Part shown: positions 18,216 through 27,039 of the stretch, piece by piece
Position numbering within the stretch: the stretch's first letter is position 1
How the letters are laid out: the number at the start of each line of letters is the position of its first letter
Assembly (NCBI GenBank): GCA_002721305.1
Contig: PBKA01000019.1
Coordinates: forward strand, 62,001 to 126,000
DNA: 64,000 nt
Source: Acidimicrobiaceae bacterium
GTDB taxonomy: Bacteria > Actinomycetota > Acidimicrobiia > Acidimicrobiales > Poriferisodalaceae
Reading direction: 5' to 3'
Translations under genes and position numbers: made by a program
Notes under the pieces: model-generated
The model's database searches: none
Seen by the model: the letters and a program-made list of their open reading frames with translations, nothing else
What the model was told of the DNA's origin: nothing

Positions 18216-20804
18216 ATGCAAGCAGGTGAATTGCGGGAAGCATTCTCAAAGTTCTGGAGCGAACGCGGCCATGAAGTTCGCGGGTCAGCGAGTCTCATAC
18301 CTCATGAACCTTCGTTGTTGTTCACCGTGGCCGGAATGGTGCCCTTCATGCCCTATTTCTTGGGTGAAGAACAGCCCCCCGCATCGCGATTGTGCACCAT
18401 CCAAAAATGCGTTCGTGCTGGAGGTAAACACAACGATTTGGATGACATAGGGCGAACGAACCGCCATTTCACCTTCTTTGAAATGATGGGCAATTTCAGC
18501 TTCGGTGACTACTTCAAAGCCGAAGCCATACCTTGGGCATGGGAGTTTGTCACCGAGGTCCTTCGATTAGAAAAAGAGCGTCTCTGGGTTACCGTCCATG
18601 TAAGTGATGACGACGCAGAAGAAATTTGGACCGACTCTGTTGGTTTGCCTGCTGAACGCATACAACGTCTAGACAAAGACAACTGGTGGGCTGCGGGAGA
18701 CACAGGTCCCTGCGGTCCCTGCAGTGAAATCTTCTACGATTTGGGGCCAGAATATGGAGAAGATGGTGGCCCGGCGGAAGGCGGGGAAGATCGATTCATC
18801 GAAGTGTGGAACCTCGTTTTCATGCAGTTCTCCAACGATGGCTCAGTCGAACTCACCCCACTCCCGCAAACAGGCATTGATACTGGAGCGGGACTAGAAA
18901 GACTCCTAGCGGTACTCCAAGGAGTGCCCTCGGCATGGGACATAGACCTATTCGCACCGCTGCTGTCCGAAGCGGAGCGAATCACTGCTCTCAAGTACGG
19001 CCAGGATCCGACTGCCGATATTTCCATGCGAATCTTTGCTGATCACGCCCGGGCTACAGCCCTGCTAATCAGCGATGGCGTTTTTCCCTCCAACGAAGAA
19101 CGGGGCTATGTGCTGCGCCGGATAATCCGACGGGCGGTCCGACATGCGTGGACCTTAGGAGTGGAAGAGGTAGTCATGCCTCGACTAGTCGAGGTCGTCT
19201 GTGACGTGATGGGTGACCATTACTCCGAACTGCGAGAAAATCTTGAGCTAGTCAAAGACGTAGTTGGCCGCGAAGAAGAACAGTTCCGTCGCACACTAGC
19301 CACCGGGTCTCAGATCTTGGATGAGGCCGTGACCGCCCTCGACCAAGGTGAAGCGCTCCCCGGGAGTATCGCCTTCCAACTCCATGACACCTTTGGGTTC
19401 CCAGTAGAAGTTACTGAGGAAATTCTCAGCGAACGAAACCTCACTTTGGACAAACAGGGTTTCGATGCAGAGATGAACCAGCAGCGAGAACGAGCTAGAT
19501 CAGCGAGGTCAGAGGGGCCTACTGTCGCTAACGAGGCATATCGGGAACTCTTGAATCAATTTGACGTAACGGAGTTCACCCGAGATTCCGGTGTTGTGCG
19601 TGATGCCCAAGTGTTGGCTGTGATTCAGGTGGATGACACCCAGGTTGAAGTCTTCCTCGACAAAACACCCTTCTACGCCGAGAGCGGCGGTCAGATCGGA
19701 GACACCGGGACAATCACAACTGAGAGTGGAGTCGTTGAAATAGATGACTGCACTTATGCCCTCCCTGGATTACATCGACACGTGGGGCGGATAGTTGAAG
19801 GAACTGTCAGCCCTTCTTCGGAGGCTGTCGCTGAAATAGACGATGAACGCCGCTCAGCGATACGTCGAAACCACACCGCCACACACATACTCCATTGGGC
19901 GTTGAGAGAAGTGCTGGGAGAACATGTGAAACAAGCAGGTTCGTTGGTTGCCCCCGATCGGCTACGTTTCGACTTCAACCACTTCGAAGCAGTAACTTCT
20001 GACGAACTTTCAAGAATTGAAGACCTTGTCAACACAGAACTATTAACGAACGCACCCTGCCGACATTACGAAACGACTATGGAACACGCCCAAGAAGCTG
20101 GAGCGATTGCTTTTTTTGGTGACAAATACGGAGACATGGTCAGAGTTCTAGAAGCGGGTCCACATTCATTAGAACTATGCGGGGGTACCCACGTCAATGC
20201 TCTAGGCGACATTGGTCATCTGCGAATTATTTCGGAGAGCAGCATCGGTTCCAACATCCGACGGGTGGAAGCGATCACCGGCTTGGCAACGGTCGAACGA
20301 CTCCAAACCGACGAGAACCTGATCGCGAAAATGAGTGAGATCTTGAACACATCGACCGATGAGTTGTTGGACGCGTTGCAACGCCGCCTAGGGGAAATGA
20401 AAGATTTGCGGAGCCAAATCAAGGCTCTTCGACAAGTCACCGCCGGAGCGCGTGCCAATGAGTTAGCCGACAATGCGGAAGAAGGCATCGTGGTTGCCCG
20501 ATTAGATGGCATGGAACGTGACGAACTTCGAGACCTCGCTGCAGCAATAAGAGACCGACCACACATCCGCGCTGTCATATTGGCAGGCACCCCAGATGGA
20601 GGAGGAGTGGCACTTGTCGCAGCCGTTCCACCGGAAGGCGAATTTGAAGCGGCCGACCTTATCGACGAAGCAGCGCAGGCGATTGAAGGGGGCTTCGGTC
20701 GCAAGGGCAACCCACCGCTGATAGTCGCTGGCGGCAAGAACGTAGATGGGATCGAACAAGCACTGGACAGCGCGCGACGTGCTGCAGGCATAGGGGGAGG
20801 CTGA
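18216..20804 (+). CDS. alaS: Alanyl-tRNA synthetase
   Basis: Class II synthetase of 862 residues. The aminoacylation core opens with FSKFWSERGHEVRGSASLIP and contains RTNRHFTFFEMMGNFSFGDY and DTGPCGPCSEIFYD. The editing domain keeps its metal ligands (NHTATHILHWAL with HxxxH, and CGGTHVNALGDIGH with Cys and His). A C-terminal C-Ala domain ends with GRKGNPPLIVAGG. Full-length and intact. It is followed 8 bases later by ruvX, a common order in Actinobacteria. Confidence 0.97.
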   Translation: MQAGELREAFSKFWSERGHEVRGSASLIPHEPSLLFTVAGMVPFMPYFLGEEQPPASRLCTIQKCVRAGGKHNDLDDIGRTNRHFTFFEMMGNFSFGDYFKAEAIPWAWEFVTEVLRLEKERLWVTVHVSDDDAEEIWTDSVGLPAERIQRLDKDNWWAAGDTGPCGPCSEIFYDLGPEYGEDGGPAEGGEDRFIEVWNLVFMQFSNDGSVELTPLPQTGIDTGAGLERLLAVLQGVPSAWDIDLFAPLLSEAERITALKYGQDPTADISMRIFADHARATALLISDGVFPSNEERGYVLRRIIRRAVRHAWTLGVEEVVMPRLVEVVCDVMGDHYSELRENLELVKDVVGREEEQFRRTLATGSQILDEAVTALDQGEALPGSIAFQLHDTFGFPVEVTEEILSERNLTLDKQGFDAEMNQQRERARSARSEGPTVANEAYRELLNQFDVTEFTRDSGVVRDAQVLAVIQVDDTQVEVFLDKTPFYAESGGQIGDTGTITTESGVVEIDDCTYALPGLHRHVGRIVEGTVSPSSEAVAEIDDERRSAIRRNHTATHILHWALREVLGEHVKQAGSLVAPDRLRFDFNHFEAVTSDELSRIEDLVNTELLTNAPCRHYETTMEHAQEAGAIAFFGDKYGDMVRVLEAGPHSLELCGGTHVNALGDIGHLRIISESSIGSNIRRVEAITGLATVERLQTDENLIAKMSEILNTSTDELLDALQRRLGEMKDLRSQIKALRQVTAGARANELADNAEEGIVVARLDGMERDELRDLAAAIRDRPHIRAVILAGTPDGGGVALVAAVPPEGEFEAADLIDEAAQAIEGGFGRKGNPPLIVAGGKNVDGIEQALDSARRAAGIGGG

Positions 20805-20812
20805 TTCCTCGG

Positions 20813-21223
20813 ATGAGAGCCGTTGGAATCGATCTCGGAGAGAAACGTATCGGCGTAGCTGTGTCTGACAGCGAAAGTCGAGTTGCAACCCCTTACGAGA
20901 CCGTCGTCCGATCAGGTAGCCGCGACCAAGACCACGCACAAATCAGAGGTATCGTCGAGGAGGTAGGGGCAGAGATTCTTGTGGTCGGTCTTCCATTATC
21001 GCTTGACGGCACAGAGGGAAAAGCAGCAGCTGACGCTCGCGAGGAAGCTGAACACCTTCGACAAGCAGTCCCGATTCCACTTGAAATGCATGATGAACGG
21101 TTGACCACAGTTGAGGCGGAACGGGTCTTACAAGAGCAAGGTCTTGACGCGAGCCAGCGACGAAAGGTAGTGGACAAAGTTGCCGCCTCCATCATCCTGC
21201 AGGCATGGATGGATGCCAGATGA
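20813..21223 (+). CDS. ruvX: Putative pre-16S rRNA nuclease RuvX/YqgF
   Basis: RNase H-fold protein implicated in 16S rRNA 5'-end maturation. Conserved blocks: GIDLGEKRIGVAVSDSE at residues 5-21 with the catalytic Asp, VVGLPLSLDG, and DERLTTVEAERVL. 136 residues, family length. It ends in an ATGA overlap with mltG. The alaS-ruvX-mltG-aroE series is conserved synteny and supports the assignment. Confidence 0.94.
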   Translation: MRAVGIDLGEKRIGVAVSDSESRVATPYETVVRSGSRDQDHAQIRGIVEEVGAEILVVGLPLSLDGTEGKAAADAREEAEHLRQAVPIPLEMHDERLTTVEAERVLQEQGLDASQRRKVVDKVAASIILQAWMDAR

Positions 21224-22404
21224 GTGACCCAACAGGCACATCCTTTAGAGGGTTCCGGCCGCCGCCGCCTCGGCAACGCCGACCGGAACGATCTCGACCT
21301 CCTCAACGGGAAGGGGTGGAGTACGAAACTATCTTTGTTCGCAAAGGCCGAGGAACCACCCTCTCGATCCTGTTTTTGCTCCTACTGGTACTGGTCGCCG
21401 CATGGGTAACAATGCGAGCGGTGCAATGGGGAAGAGAACAACTCGATCCCCCGGGCGACCAAGGTGCTGCAATCAACTTGACGTTGCCTCCGGGTGTGAG
21501 CACGAGCGGAATATCTGAGATTCTTGAGCAATACGGGGTTATCCCCGACGCCCGCGCATACGAGTGGTACGTCCGCCTCAAGGGCGCACCGTTATTCCAA
21601 GCTGGCGATTACACGTTCCACACTAACTCTGCTGTGTGGGAAGCATTAGAGGTCCTCAAAGATGGTCCACGCTATGTCGAACAAGCCGTAAGAATTAGAG
21701 TCACAATCCCTGAAGGGCTCACCGTTCGACAGATCATCAATGAAATTGACGAAATCGAAGACATGCCTTTTAGTGGTGCTGACTTCGAAGATGAGATGCG
21801 TGTGCAACACGTCGTTTCAAATTACGCGCCGTCACCAACAGCCATGCCATCCGGAGCGATAGAACCCTATGAAGGTTTGCTATTCCCCGATACCTACTAT
21901 CTCGGGCCAGATTCGACGCCTGAAGACCTCCTCACCCAGATGGTCACACGCTTCGATCAGATACTTACCAAACTCGGTTACGCCGCAGCACCACAAACAG
22001 TGGGTTTGACACCCTATGAGACAGTGGTTCTGGCGAGCCTGATCGAACGAGAAGCTCGCATTGGCAGTGAGCGCGCAAAAATATCGAGAGTCATTCACAA
22101 TCGTCTTGCAGCTGATTGGCACCTAGGTATTGACGCGTCAATCATCTATGTGACAGGTGATAATCAACTGACCTCAACCGACTTGCAAACAGAGTCGCCC
22201 TTCAACACACGGCTATCGAAAGGTCTACCTCCGACACCAATCGCAGCGCCTGGCGAAGCATCGCTTGAGGCGGCGATGGGTCCGATCTCCGGTCAATGGA
22301 TGTATTACGTGCTTGCCGATTCAGAAGGGCGACATAATTTCTCAATTACTACTGAAGAATTCGAACGCGACAAAGCTAAGTGTCAGGAGCGGGGCCTGTG
22401 CTAA
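21220..22404 (+). CDS. mltG: Endolytic transglycosylase MltG
   Basis: Cleaves nascent peptidoglycan strands at the membrane. A cytosolic Pro/Arg-rich N-terminus precedes one transmembrane helix (LSILFLLLLVLVAAWVTM, about residues 47-64). The YceG fold follows, with catalytic Glu in VLASLIEREARIGSERAKIS, plus DASIIYVTG and GLPPTPIAAPG. I chose ATG 21220 (ATGA with the ruvX stop) over ATG 21205, which adds five residues. 394 residues. Confidence 0.94.
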   Translation: MSDPTGTSFRGFRPPPPRQRRPERSRPPQREGVEYETIFVRKGRGTTLSILFLLLLVLVAAWVTMRAVQWGREQLDPPGDQGAAINLTLPPGVSTSGISEILEQYGVIPDARAYEWYVRLKGAPLFQAGDYTFHTNSAVWEALEVLKDGPRYVEQAVRIRVTIPEGLTVRQIINEIDEIEDMPFSGADFEDEMRVQHVVSNYAPSPTAMPSGAIEPYEGLLFPDTYYLGPDSTPEDLLTQMVTRFDQILTKLGYAAAPQTVGLTPYETVVLASLIEREARIGSERAKISRVIHNRLAADWHLGIDASIIYVTGDNQLTSTDLQTESPFNTRLSKGLPPTPIAAPGEASLEAAMGPISGQWMYYVLADSEGRHNFSITTEEFERDKAKCQERGLC

Positions 22405-23234
22405 TTCCCCCACAGAACACGCCAACATCGACAACGCGGATAGCAGCGGTAATCGGTGATCCGGTGGGTCACTCATTGAGTCCGCGGCTGCACAATGCAG
22501 GCTTCGAGGCCTTGGGGCTTGATTGGATGTATGTGGCGTGTCATGTGCCCCACGGCAGGGGGGCAGAGGCGGTGGAAGACATGCGAAGAAAAGGCTTCGA
22601 TGGCCTATCTGTAACTATGCCCCACAAAGCAGCTGTGGCCGCGGCTGTAGACGACCTATCTCCCACTGCAGCCAAACTTGGCGTCGTTAACTGCGTCCGT
22701 CGAGAAGGTGATCGCTTAATCGGAGAAAATACCGACGGCATCGGCTTCTTGGATGGCCTGCGTGCTCAAACAGACAAAGATGTAGACGGTCTGCGAGTTG
22801 TCATCATCGGAGCGGGTGGCGCCGCTCGGTCAGTAGCACTAACGCTTGCCGAAAACGGTTCAACTGTAGGGGTGTGCAATAGAACGCACGCTTCGGCTCA
22901 AGAACTGGTCGAACTCATCGGCGGGGCTTCGTCGGTGGTGCAACAAGAAGCCATCAGCGACGCCGAACTCGTCATTAACGCAACACCATTGGGAATGAAC
23001 GAGAACGACCCGTTGCCTTTCGGGATTGATCTTTTGAGGGCGGACCAATGCGTGGTCGACCTCATCTATGATCCGCGCAAAACACGGCTGTTGCTAGAAG
23101 CAGAGTCGCGAGGTCTGGCGGTGCTCAATGGTTTAGGAATGCTTCTCTATCAGGCAGGAGAACAATTTCGGTTGTGGACTGGTTTGGAGCCACCGATCCA
23201 CGCGATGGCGGACGCCATCGGAGTTACCTTGTAG
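22398..23234 (+). CDS. aroE: Shikimate dehydrogenase
   Basis: NADP-dependent reduction of 3-dehydroshikimate. Substrate-binding domain motifs: IGDPVGHSLSPRLHNAGF, catalytic Lys in SVTMPHKAAV and Asp in ENTDGIGF; nucleotide-binding GAGGAARSVAL and CNRTHASA; C-terminal GLGMLLYQAGEQFRLW. I chose GTG 22398 because AGGAG at 22385-22389 sits 8 bases upstream; GTG 22380 lacks such a site. It overlaps mltG by 7 bases. 278 residues. Confidence 0.93.
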   Translation: MLIPPQNTPTSTTRIAAVIGDPVGHSLSPRLHNAGFEALGLDWMYVACHVPHGRGAEAVEDMRRKGFDGLSVTMPHKAAVAAAVDDLSPTAAKLGVVNCVRREGDRLIGENTDGIGFLDGLRAQTDKDVDGLRVVIIGAGGAARSVALTLAENGSTVGVCNRTHASAQELVELIGGASSVVQQEAISDAELVINATPLGMNENDPLPFGIDLLRADQCVVDLIYDPRKTRLLLEAESRGLAVLNGLGMLLYQAGEQFRLWTGLEPPIHAMADAIGVTL

Positions 23235-23323
23235 ATTCCCTGACTGCTTTGGTGCAATCGCGGACACTGACATCGGATTCTGGGTTGCCGTCGCCGTGTC
23301 CTGTCGTTATTTCAAGCAGTTTG

Positions 23324-23351
23324 ACTCCGCCGAGTCGGTACTCTTCGGAGT
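23324..23351 (+). repeat. Hairpin immediately upstream of aroB
   Basis: ACTCCG (23324-23329) pairs with CGGAGT (23346-23351), with inner pairing GAGT/ACTC, and the aroB GTG begins at the next base. The hairpin would contain the GGAG that could act as ribosome binding site. It could restrain aroB translation, but there is no other evidence. It is the only notable element in the 117-base aroE-aroB gap. Confidence 0.3.
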
Positions 23352-24350
23352 GTGATTCGTCTTGAGGTTCCTCTTGGTTCGCGCAGCTATCCCGTTGTCG
23401 TCGGGGAGTCAGCCCTTTCTGAGTTCCAGTCGCTGCTTCCCTCAGAAGTATCGCGGGTGGCGTTTGTTACCCAAGAAGGCATTGACGCTTCGATAGCGAC
23501 AGAACTTCCATCATCTGTTCACTATTTGCCCGACGGAGAGCAAGCGAAACGACTTGCCGTGATCGAAGATTTATGCGGAGCATTTGCCCGAGAGGGCCTT
23601 ACACGTCGTGACCTCATTGTGGGTATAGGCGGCGGAGTGGTTACCGACGTTGCTGGTTTCGCGGCGGCGGTCTATCACCGAGGAATTCAAGTGATGCACG
23701 TGCCGACCACTTTGCTGGGGCAGATAGATGCAGCGATCGGCGGCAAGACAGGCGTGAACTTAGAAGAAGGAAAAAATCTTGTAGGGGCTTTTTGGCAACC
23801 CTGCGCCGTCATATGTGACACTGCGTTGCTGGCATCACTGCCTGAACGAGAGTTGCGTTCAGGAATGGGCGAATTGGCAAAGTACCACTTTTTGGGCGGC
23901 AGGCAATTGGATGCCCTTCCTCTCGAAGAACGCATAGCGGCGTGCGTGCAAATAAAGGCGGACATAGTGTCAGCTGATGAGCGCGAAGGTGCGGGAAGGG
24001 CTCTTCTTAACTACGGTCATACGCTTGCACATGCTCTAGAGATCGAAGGTCGCTTCGACCTCCGTCATGGTGAAGCAGTCTCAATCGGTATTGAATACGC
24101 CGCTCTAGTAGCACTTGAAATGGGCAGAATTGACCCAGCAAGATTGGCGGAGCATCGTCGCGTTCTGGACATCTATGGCTTACCGAGAAACCTGCCCGAT
24201 GGTTGTGATGTCGACCAGATAATGGAACTCTTCCGGCGCGATAAGAAGGCAATGACTGGATTAACTTTTGTACTAGATGGTCCCCAAGGGCTTGAAGTCG
24301 TTGAGGGAGTGCCCGAAAACGTACTTAGGGGAGTATTAACTCGAATGTGA
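23352..24350 (+). CDS. aroB: 3-dehydroquinate synthase
   Basis: Converts DAHP to 3-dehydroquinate using NAD and a divalent metal. Motifs: YLPDGEQAKRLAVIEDL, GIGGGVVTDVAGFAAAVYHRG (NAD-binding), VPTTLLGQIDAAIGGKTGVN, metal ligands in GMGELAKY, NYGHTLAHALE and RHGEAVSIGIEYA. 332 residues, a little shorter than the usual 350-360. GTG start at 23352. It sits between aroE and aroQ; aroK and aroC, its frequent neighbours, are absent here. Confidence 0.95.
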   Translation: MIRLEVPLGSRSYPVVVGESALSEFQSLLPSEVSRVAFVTQEGIDASIATELPSSVHYLPDGEQAKRLAVIEDLCGAFAREGLTRRDLIVGIGGGVVTDVAGFAAAVYHRGIQVMHVPTTLLGQIDAAIGGKTGVNLEEGKNLVGAFWQPCAVICDTALLASLPERELRSGMGELAKYHFLGGRQLDALPLEERIAACVQIKADIVSADEREGAGRALLNYGHTLAHALEIEGRFDLRHGEAVSIGIEYAALVALEMGRIDPARLAEHRRVLDIYGLPRNLPDGCDVDQIMELFRRDKKAMTGLTFVLDGPQGLEVVEGVPENVLRGVLTRM

Positions 24351-24387
24351 GGCAATGATTTGCCTCCACGTCTGGCAACCTAGTGGT

Positions 24388-24840
24388 GTGGCCCGTCCCG
24401 TAATTCTCCTGCTCTCTGGTCCCAACCTCAACTTGTTGGGGGACCGTGATCCAGAGGTATATGGCACCGACTCTCTGTTGGACCACGTCACAGCCACTCG
24501 CGAGCGCGCACACGATCAAGATTTCGACTTAGAGCACATTCAGAGCAACCACGAAGGTGATCTGATCGATGCCATTCATGGCGCGCGCAAGCGTGTGGCT
24601 GCGATAGTGATCAACCCCGGAGCTCTCACCCACTATTCATGGGCGCTACACGACGCTCTTGCGGCCTACGAAGGACCCGTAGTAGAGGTGCATTTGTCCG
24701 ACCCTAAAAAACGTGAACCGTGGCGCCACCTTTCTGTCGTGGAGCCCGTCGCTATTTCCTCCGTGACGGGCAAAGGCGGGGCTGGCTACCTAGAGGCCGT
24801 TGACATAGCGATCAATGCTTGCACCAAAAACGATGGTTGA
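24388..24840 (+). CDS. aroQ: 3-dehydroquinate dehydratase, type II
   Basis: Dehydrates 3-dehydroquinate to 3-dehydroshikimate; dodecameric type II fold. The family start (LSGPNLNLLGDRDPEVYG) contains the catalytic Arg and Tyr, INPGALTHYSWAL the substrate loop, and EVHLSDPKKREPWRHLS the active-site His/Arg lid. Start GTG 24388 gives MARPVILLLSG, 150 residues, matching the family; ATG 24355 would add 11 atypical residues. Overlaps the next gene by 8 bases. Confidence 0.93.
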   Translation: MARPVILLLSGPNLNLLGDRDPEVYGTDSLLDHVTATRERAHDQDFDLEHIQSNHEGDLIDAIHGARKRVAAIVINPGALTHYSWALHDALAAYEGPVVEVHLSDPKKREPWRHLSVVEPVAISSVTGKGGAGYLEAVDIAINACTKNDG

Positions 24841-25921
24841 TCTACCAGAGCTACAGCGAGCCCCCCGCATAACCAACTTGCGCCAAGCAATGAGTAAAAC
24901 ATCCATAGATAGCTTTATGACGTCAGACCGCACCAGCGTTAGATGGCTCAGTGGATTTACTGGCTCGGCTGGCACGCTCCTCGTTACTGATGACACGCTT
25001 CTGCTGTTGACAGATGGGCGCTATGGCGACCAGGCGCCGGAAGAGACCGCAGGAACCGAAATTGAACTTTGCGTTGGTGACAGGAATCGTCACAAACAAG
25101 TGATCCACCATGAACTTTCGCGGTCAGCAACATTGGCCCTTGAAGCGGATCGCATCAGCTGGGGTGAGGTCGAAGAACTAAAAGAAATTGTCAAGGTCGC
25201 TTTGGTGCCAGCAAAGGGTTTGCTCTCCGATCTACGAAAAGTGAAAGAACCCGAAGAAGTGGCCCGCTTAGAAGCAGCGGCGACGATCGCGGATAAAGCA
25301 CTGGCTCAAGTGGTGCTAGGGCTCGGCGATGAGCCAACCGAAAGTGAATTTGCCCGTGTTCTTGATCACACCATGCTTGAGCTAGGAGCCGAATCGCTCT
25401 CGTTCGAAACCATATGTGCCAGCGGTCCGAATGCCGCGTTGCCTCACGCAAGGCCGTCAACCCGAACCATCCGATCAGGGGACCTAGTCATTCTGGACTT
25501 CGGTGCGGTCATCGACGGATATCACTCTGACATGAGCAGAACATACGCAATAGGAGATGTGGACCAGAATCGCTGGGACATGTTGGAGTCGGTAACGGCG
25601 GCGCAGAAACACGGGTGCGAGATAGTTCGGCCCGGGGTGAAGGCATCTGAAGTTGACAACGCTTGCCGGTCACACTTAGCGAAGAAAAACCTGTCCGAAT
25701 ATTTCGTTCACGGGACAGGTCACGGTGTGGGCCTCGAAATCCATGAGGCTCCGTGGATTAACTCGCAGAGTGAGGACATACTCGAAGAATTCCAAGTAGT
25801 GACTGTGGAGCCGGGCGTGTACCGTCCCGGTATCGGCGGTGTTCGAGTAGAAGACACTGTGTTGATTACGCCGTCGGGACATCGGCGGCTCACCGCGGCC
25901 CCCAAAGATCCAGTGATTTAG
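24833..25921 (+). CDS. M24-family Xaa-Pro aminopeptidase/dipeptidase
   Basis: Cytosolic creatinase-like N-terminal domain (residues 1-125, SVRWLSGFTGSAG) plus the pita-bread M24 metallopeptidase domain. All five metal ligands are visible: Asp in LDFGAVIDGYHSDMSRTY (two), His in HGTGHGVGLEIHE, Glu in VTVEPGVY and Glu in GGVRVEDTVL. Expected to remove N-terminal residues preceding proline. Start is ATG 24833, overlapping aroQ; ATG 24815 is also in frame. The aroQ-peptidase-efp-nusB order is common in Gram-positive bacteria. pepP and pepQ cannot be separated by sequence alone. Confidence 0.92.
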   Translation: MVDLPELQRAPRITNLRQAMSKTSIDSFMTSDRTSVRWLSGFTGSAGTLLVTDDTLLLLTDGRYGDQAPEETAGTEIELCVGDRNRHKQVIHHELSRSATLALEADRISWGEVEELKEIVKVALVPAKGLLSDLRKVKEPEEVARLEAAATIADKALAQVVLGLGDEPTESEFARVLDHTMLELGAESLSFETICASGPNAALPHARPSTRTIRSGDLVILDFGAVIDGYHSDMSRTYAIGDVDQNRWDMLESVTAAQKHGCEIVRPGVKASEVDNACRSHLAKKNLSEYFVHGTGHGVGLEIHEAPWINSQSEDILEEFQVVTVEPGVYRPGIGGVRVEDTVLITPSGHRRLTAAPKDPVI

Positions 25922-25947
25922 TGGAGTGAGAAACCCGAAGGAAACCT

Positions 25948-26514
25948 ATGTCGATATCCACTTCAGATTTTAAGAATGGGATGACTATTGATTTGGACGA
26001 CGGTCTCTTCCAAATCTCGGAATTCCAACATGTGAAGCCGGGCAAAGGAGGAGCGTTTGTTCGGACCACCTTGCGAAACGTACGCACCGGGGCTGTCATC
26101 GAGCGAACCTTCCGAGCTGGGGAGAAAATGGAACGCGCTGTTATTGACAAACGCGAGATGCAGTACCTGTACTCAGACAACAGCGAGTTTGTGTTCATGG
26201 ACAGCGAAACCTACGAGCAACTTCAGGTTGAGCGGCAGCAACTCGGTAATGCGGCCGACTATCTCGTTGAAGGCAACATTGCTGTATTGCAGATGTACGG
26301 TAGCGAAATAGTTGGGACCGAACTTCCCGCATCGGTCGTCTTAACTGTCTCTGAAACGGAACCTGGTGTACAAGGAGACCGCGTATCTGGAGCGCGCAAA
26401 GCAGCGACCATGGAAACCGGTGTCGTGGTTCAGGTGCCTCTGTTTGTTGAAACAGGGGAACGACTCAAGGTAGATACGCGAACGGGTGACTATATAGAGA
26501 GAGCAAACGAGTGA
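25948..26514 (+). CDS. efp: Translation elongation factor P
   Basis: Rescues ribosomes stalled at polyproline. 188 residues in three beta domains. The loop that reaches the peptidyl-transferase centre reads KPGKGGAF with Lys33 at the tip, the position that is post-translationally modified in many bacteria. The C-terminal domain has the EF-P signature VDTRTGDYIERA. A GAAGGAAA Shine-Dalgarno precedes the ATG. No modification enzyme (epmA, ymfI) is nearby. Overlaps nusB by 4 bases. Confidence 0.97.
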   Translation: MSISTSDFKNGMTIDLDDGLFQISEFQHVKPGKGGAFVRTTLRNVRTGAVIERTFRAGEKMERAVIDKREMQYLYSDNSEFVFMDSETYEQLQVERQQLGNAADYLVEGNIAVLQMYGSEIVGTELPASVVLTVSETEPGVQGDRVSGARKAATMETGVVVQVPLFVETGERLKVDTRTGDYIERANE

Positions 26515-26930
26515 ATGGTGATCCCTTCGCCCCAAGCGTGTCAGCTCAGAAGAGAGAGGCCAGAGAGCGGGCGATTGAGTTGCTCTACGAGTCAGAAATC
26601 AGGGGAATTCCAATCACCGATCTCCTAGAGAACCAAGTGATGCCACCTGCACAAATGGTCAGCGACCTCGCCATCGGCATCTCCCAAGATATTGAACGGA
26701 TTGATGCTGAAATCGACGCGTACCTCCACGAAGGTTGGTCGCTGGACCGCCTTGGAATATTGGACCTCTGGATTCTCCGCTTAGGTGTCCATGAATTGCA
26801 ACTAGGCGAGGCGCCGGTAGCGGTGGTGATCAACGAGGCCGTCGAATTGGGTAATCGTTTTGGTGCGACAGACGAAAGTGGAGCCTTCATTAATGGTGTT
26901 CTCGGAAGCGCCGCCCGCGACATTCGTTGA
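26511..26930 (+). CDS. nusB: Transcription antitermination protein NusB
   Basis: Part of the rRNA antitermination complex with NusE (S10). All-alpha fold, 139 residues; conserved segments KREARERAIELLYESE, DRLGILDLWILRLGVHEL and AVVINEAVELGNRFGA. GTG start at 26511 overlapping the efp stop (GTGA). It is the last gene of the aro/efp group; a 109-base gap with the pyr leader follows. Confidence 0.96.
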   Translation: MNGDPFAPSVSAQKREARERAIELLYESEIRGIPITDLLENQVMPPAQMVSDLAIGISQDIERIDAEIDAYLHEGWSLDRLGILDLWILRLGVHELQLGEAPVAVVINEAVELGNRFGATDESGAFINGVLGSAARDIR

Positions 26931-26994
26931 AAGATTCAACTGAGCGATAATGGTCATGGTGTAGAAGCTTCTTTCCACTAAGATCCACTCCTGA

Positions 26995-27025
26995 CCGTGA
27001 AGCGAGTCCAGAGAGGCTCGTACGG
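26995..27025 (+). promoter_or_regulatory. PyrR-binding RNA hairpin in the pyr operon leader
   Basis: AGTCCAGAGAGGCT at 27005-27018 matches the PyrR-binding consensus ARUCCNGNGAGGYU exactly. It folds as expected: lower stem CCGT/ACGG (26995-26998 with 27022-27025), a purine-rich GAAG bulge on the 5' side, upper stem CGAG/CTCG (27003-27006 with 27017-27020), a bulged T, CC/GG and loop AGAGA. The AGGAGG ribosome binding site of pyrR starts 2 bases after the lower stem, so UMP-loaded PyrR should block ribosome access, as described for mycobacterial PyrR. Confidence 0.85.
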
Positions 27026-27026
27026 C

Positions 27027-27032
27027 AGGAGG
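27027..27032 (+). promoter_or_regulatory. Strong Shine-Dalgarno (AGGAGG) of pyrR
   Basis: AGGAGG ends 7 bases before GTG 27040 and decides the pyrR start. It directly abuts the PyrR-binding hairpin, which makes it the probable target of translational repression. Confidence 0.8.
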
Positions 27033-27039
27033 AAATACA

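Noticed and set aside
20216..20791. Reverse-strand open frame of 191 codons inside alaS
   Set aside because: It is the antisense of a conserved coding region; the Arg/Ser/Ala-rich translation has no family motif and no ribosome binding site.
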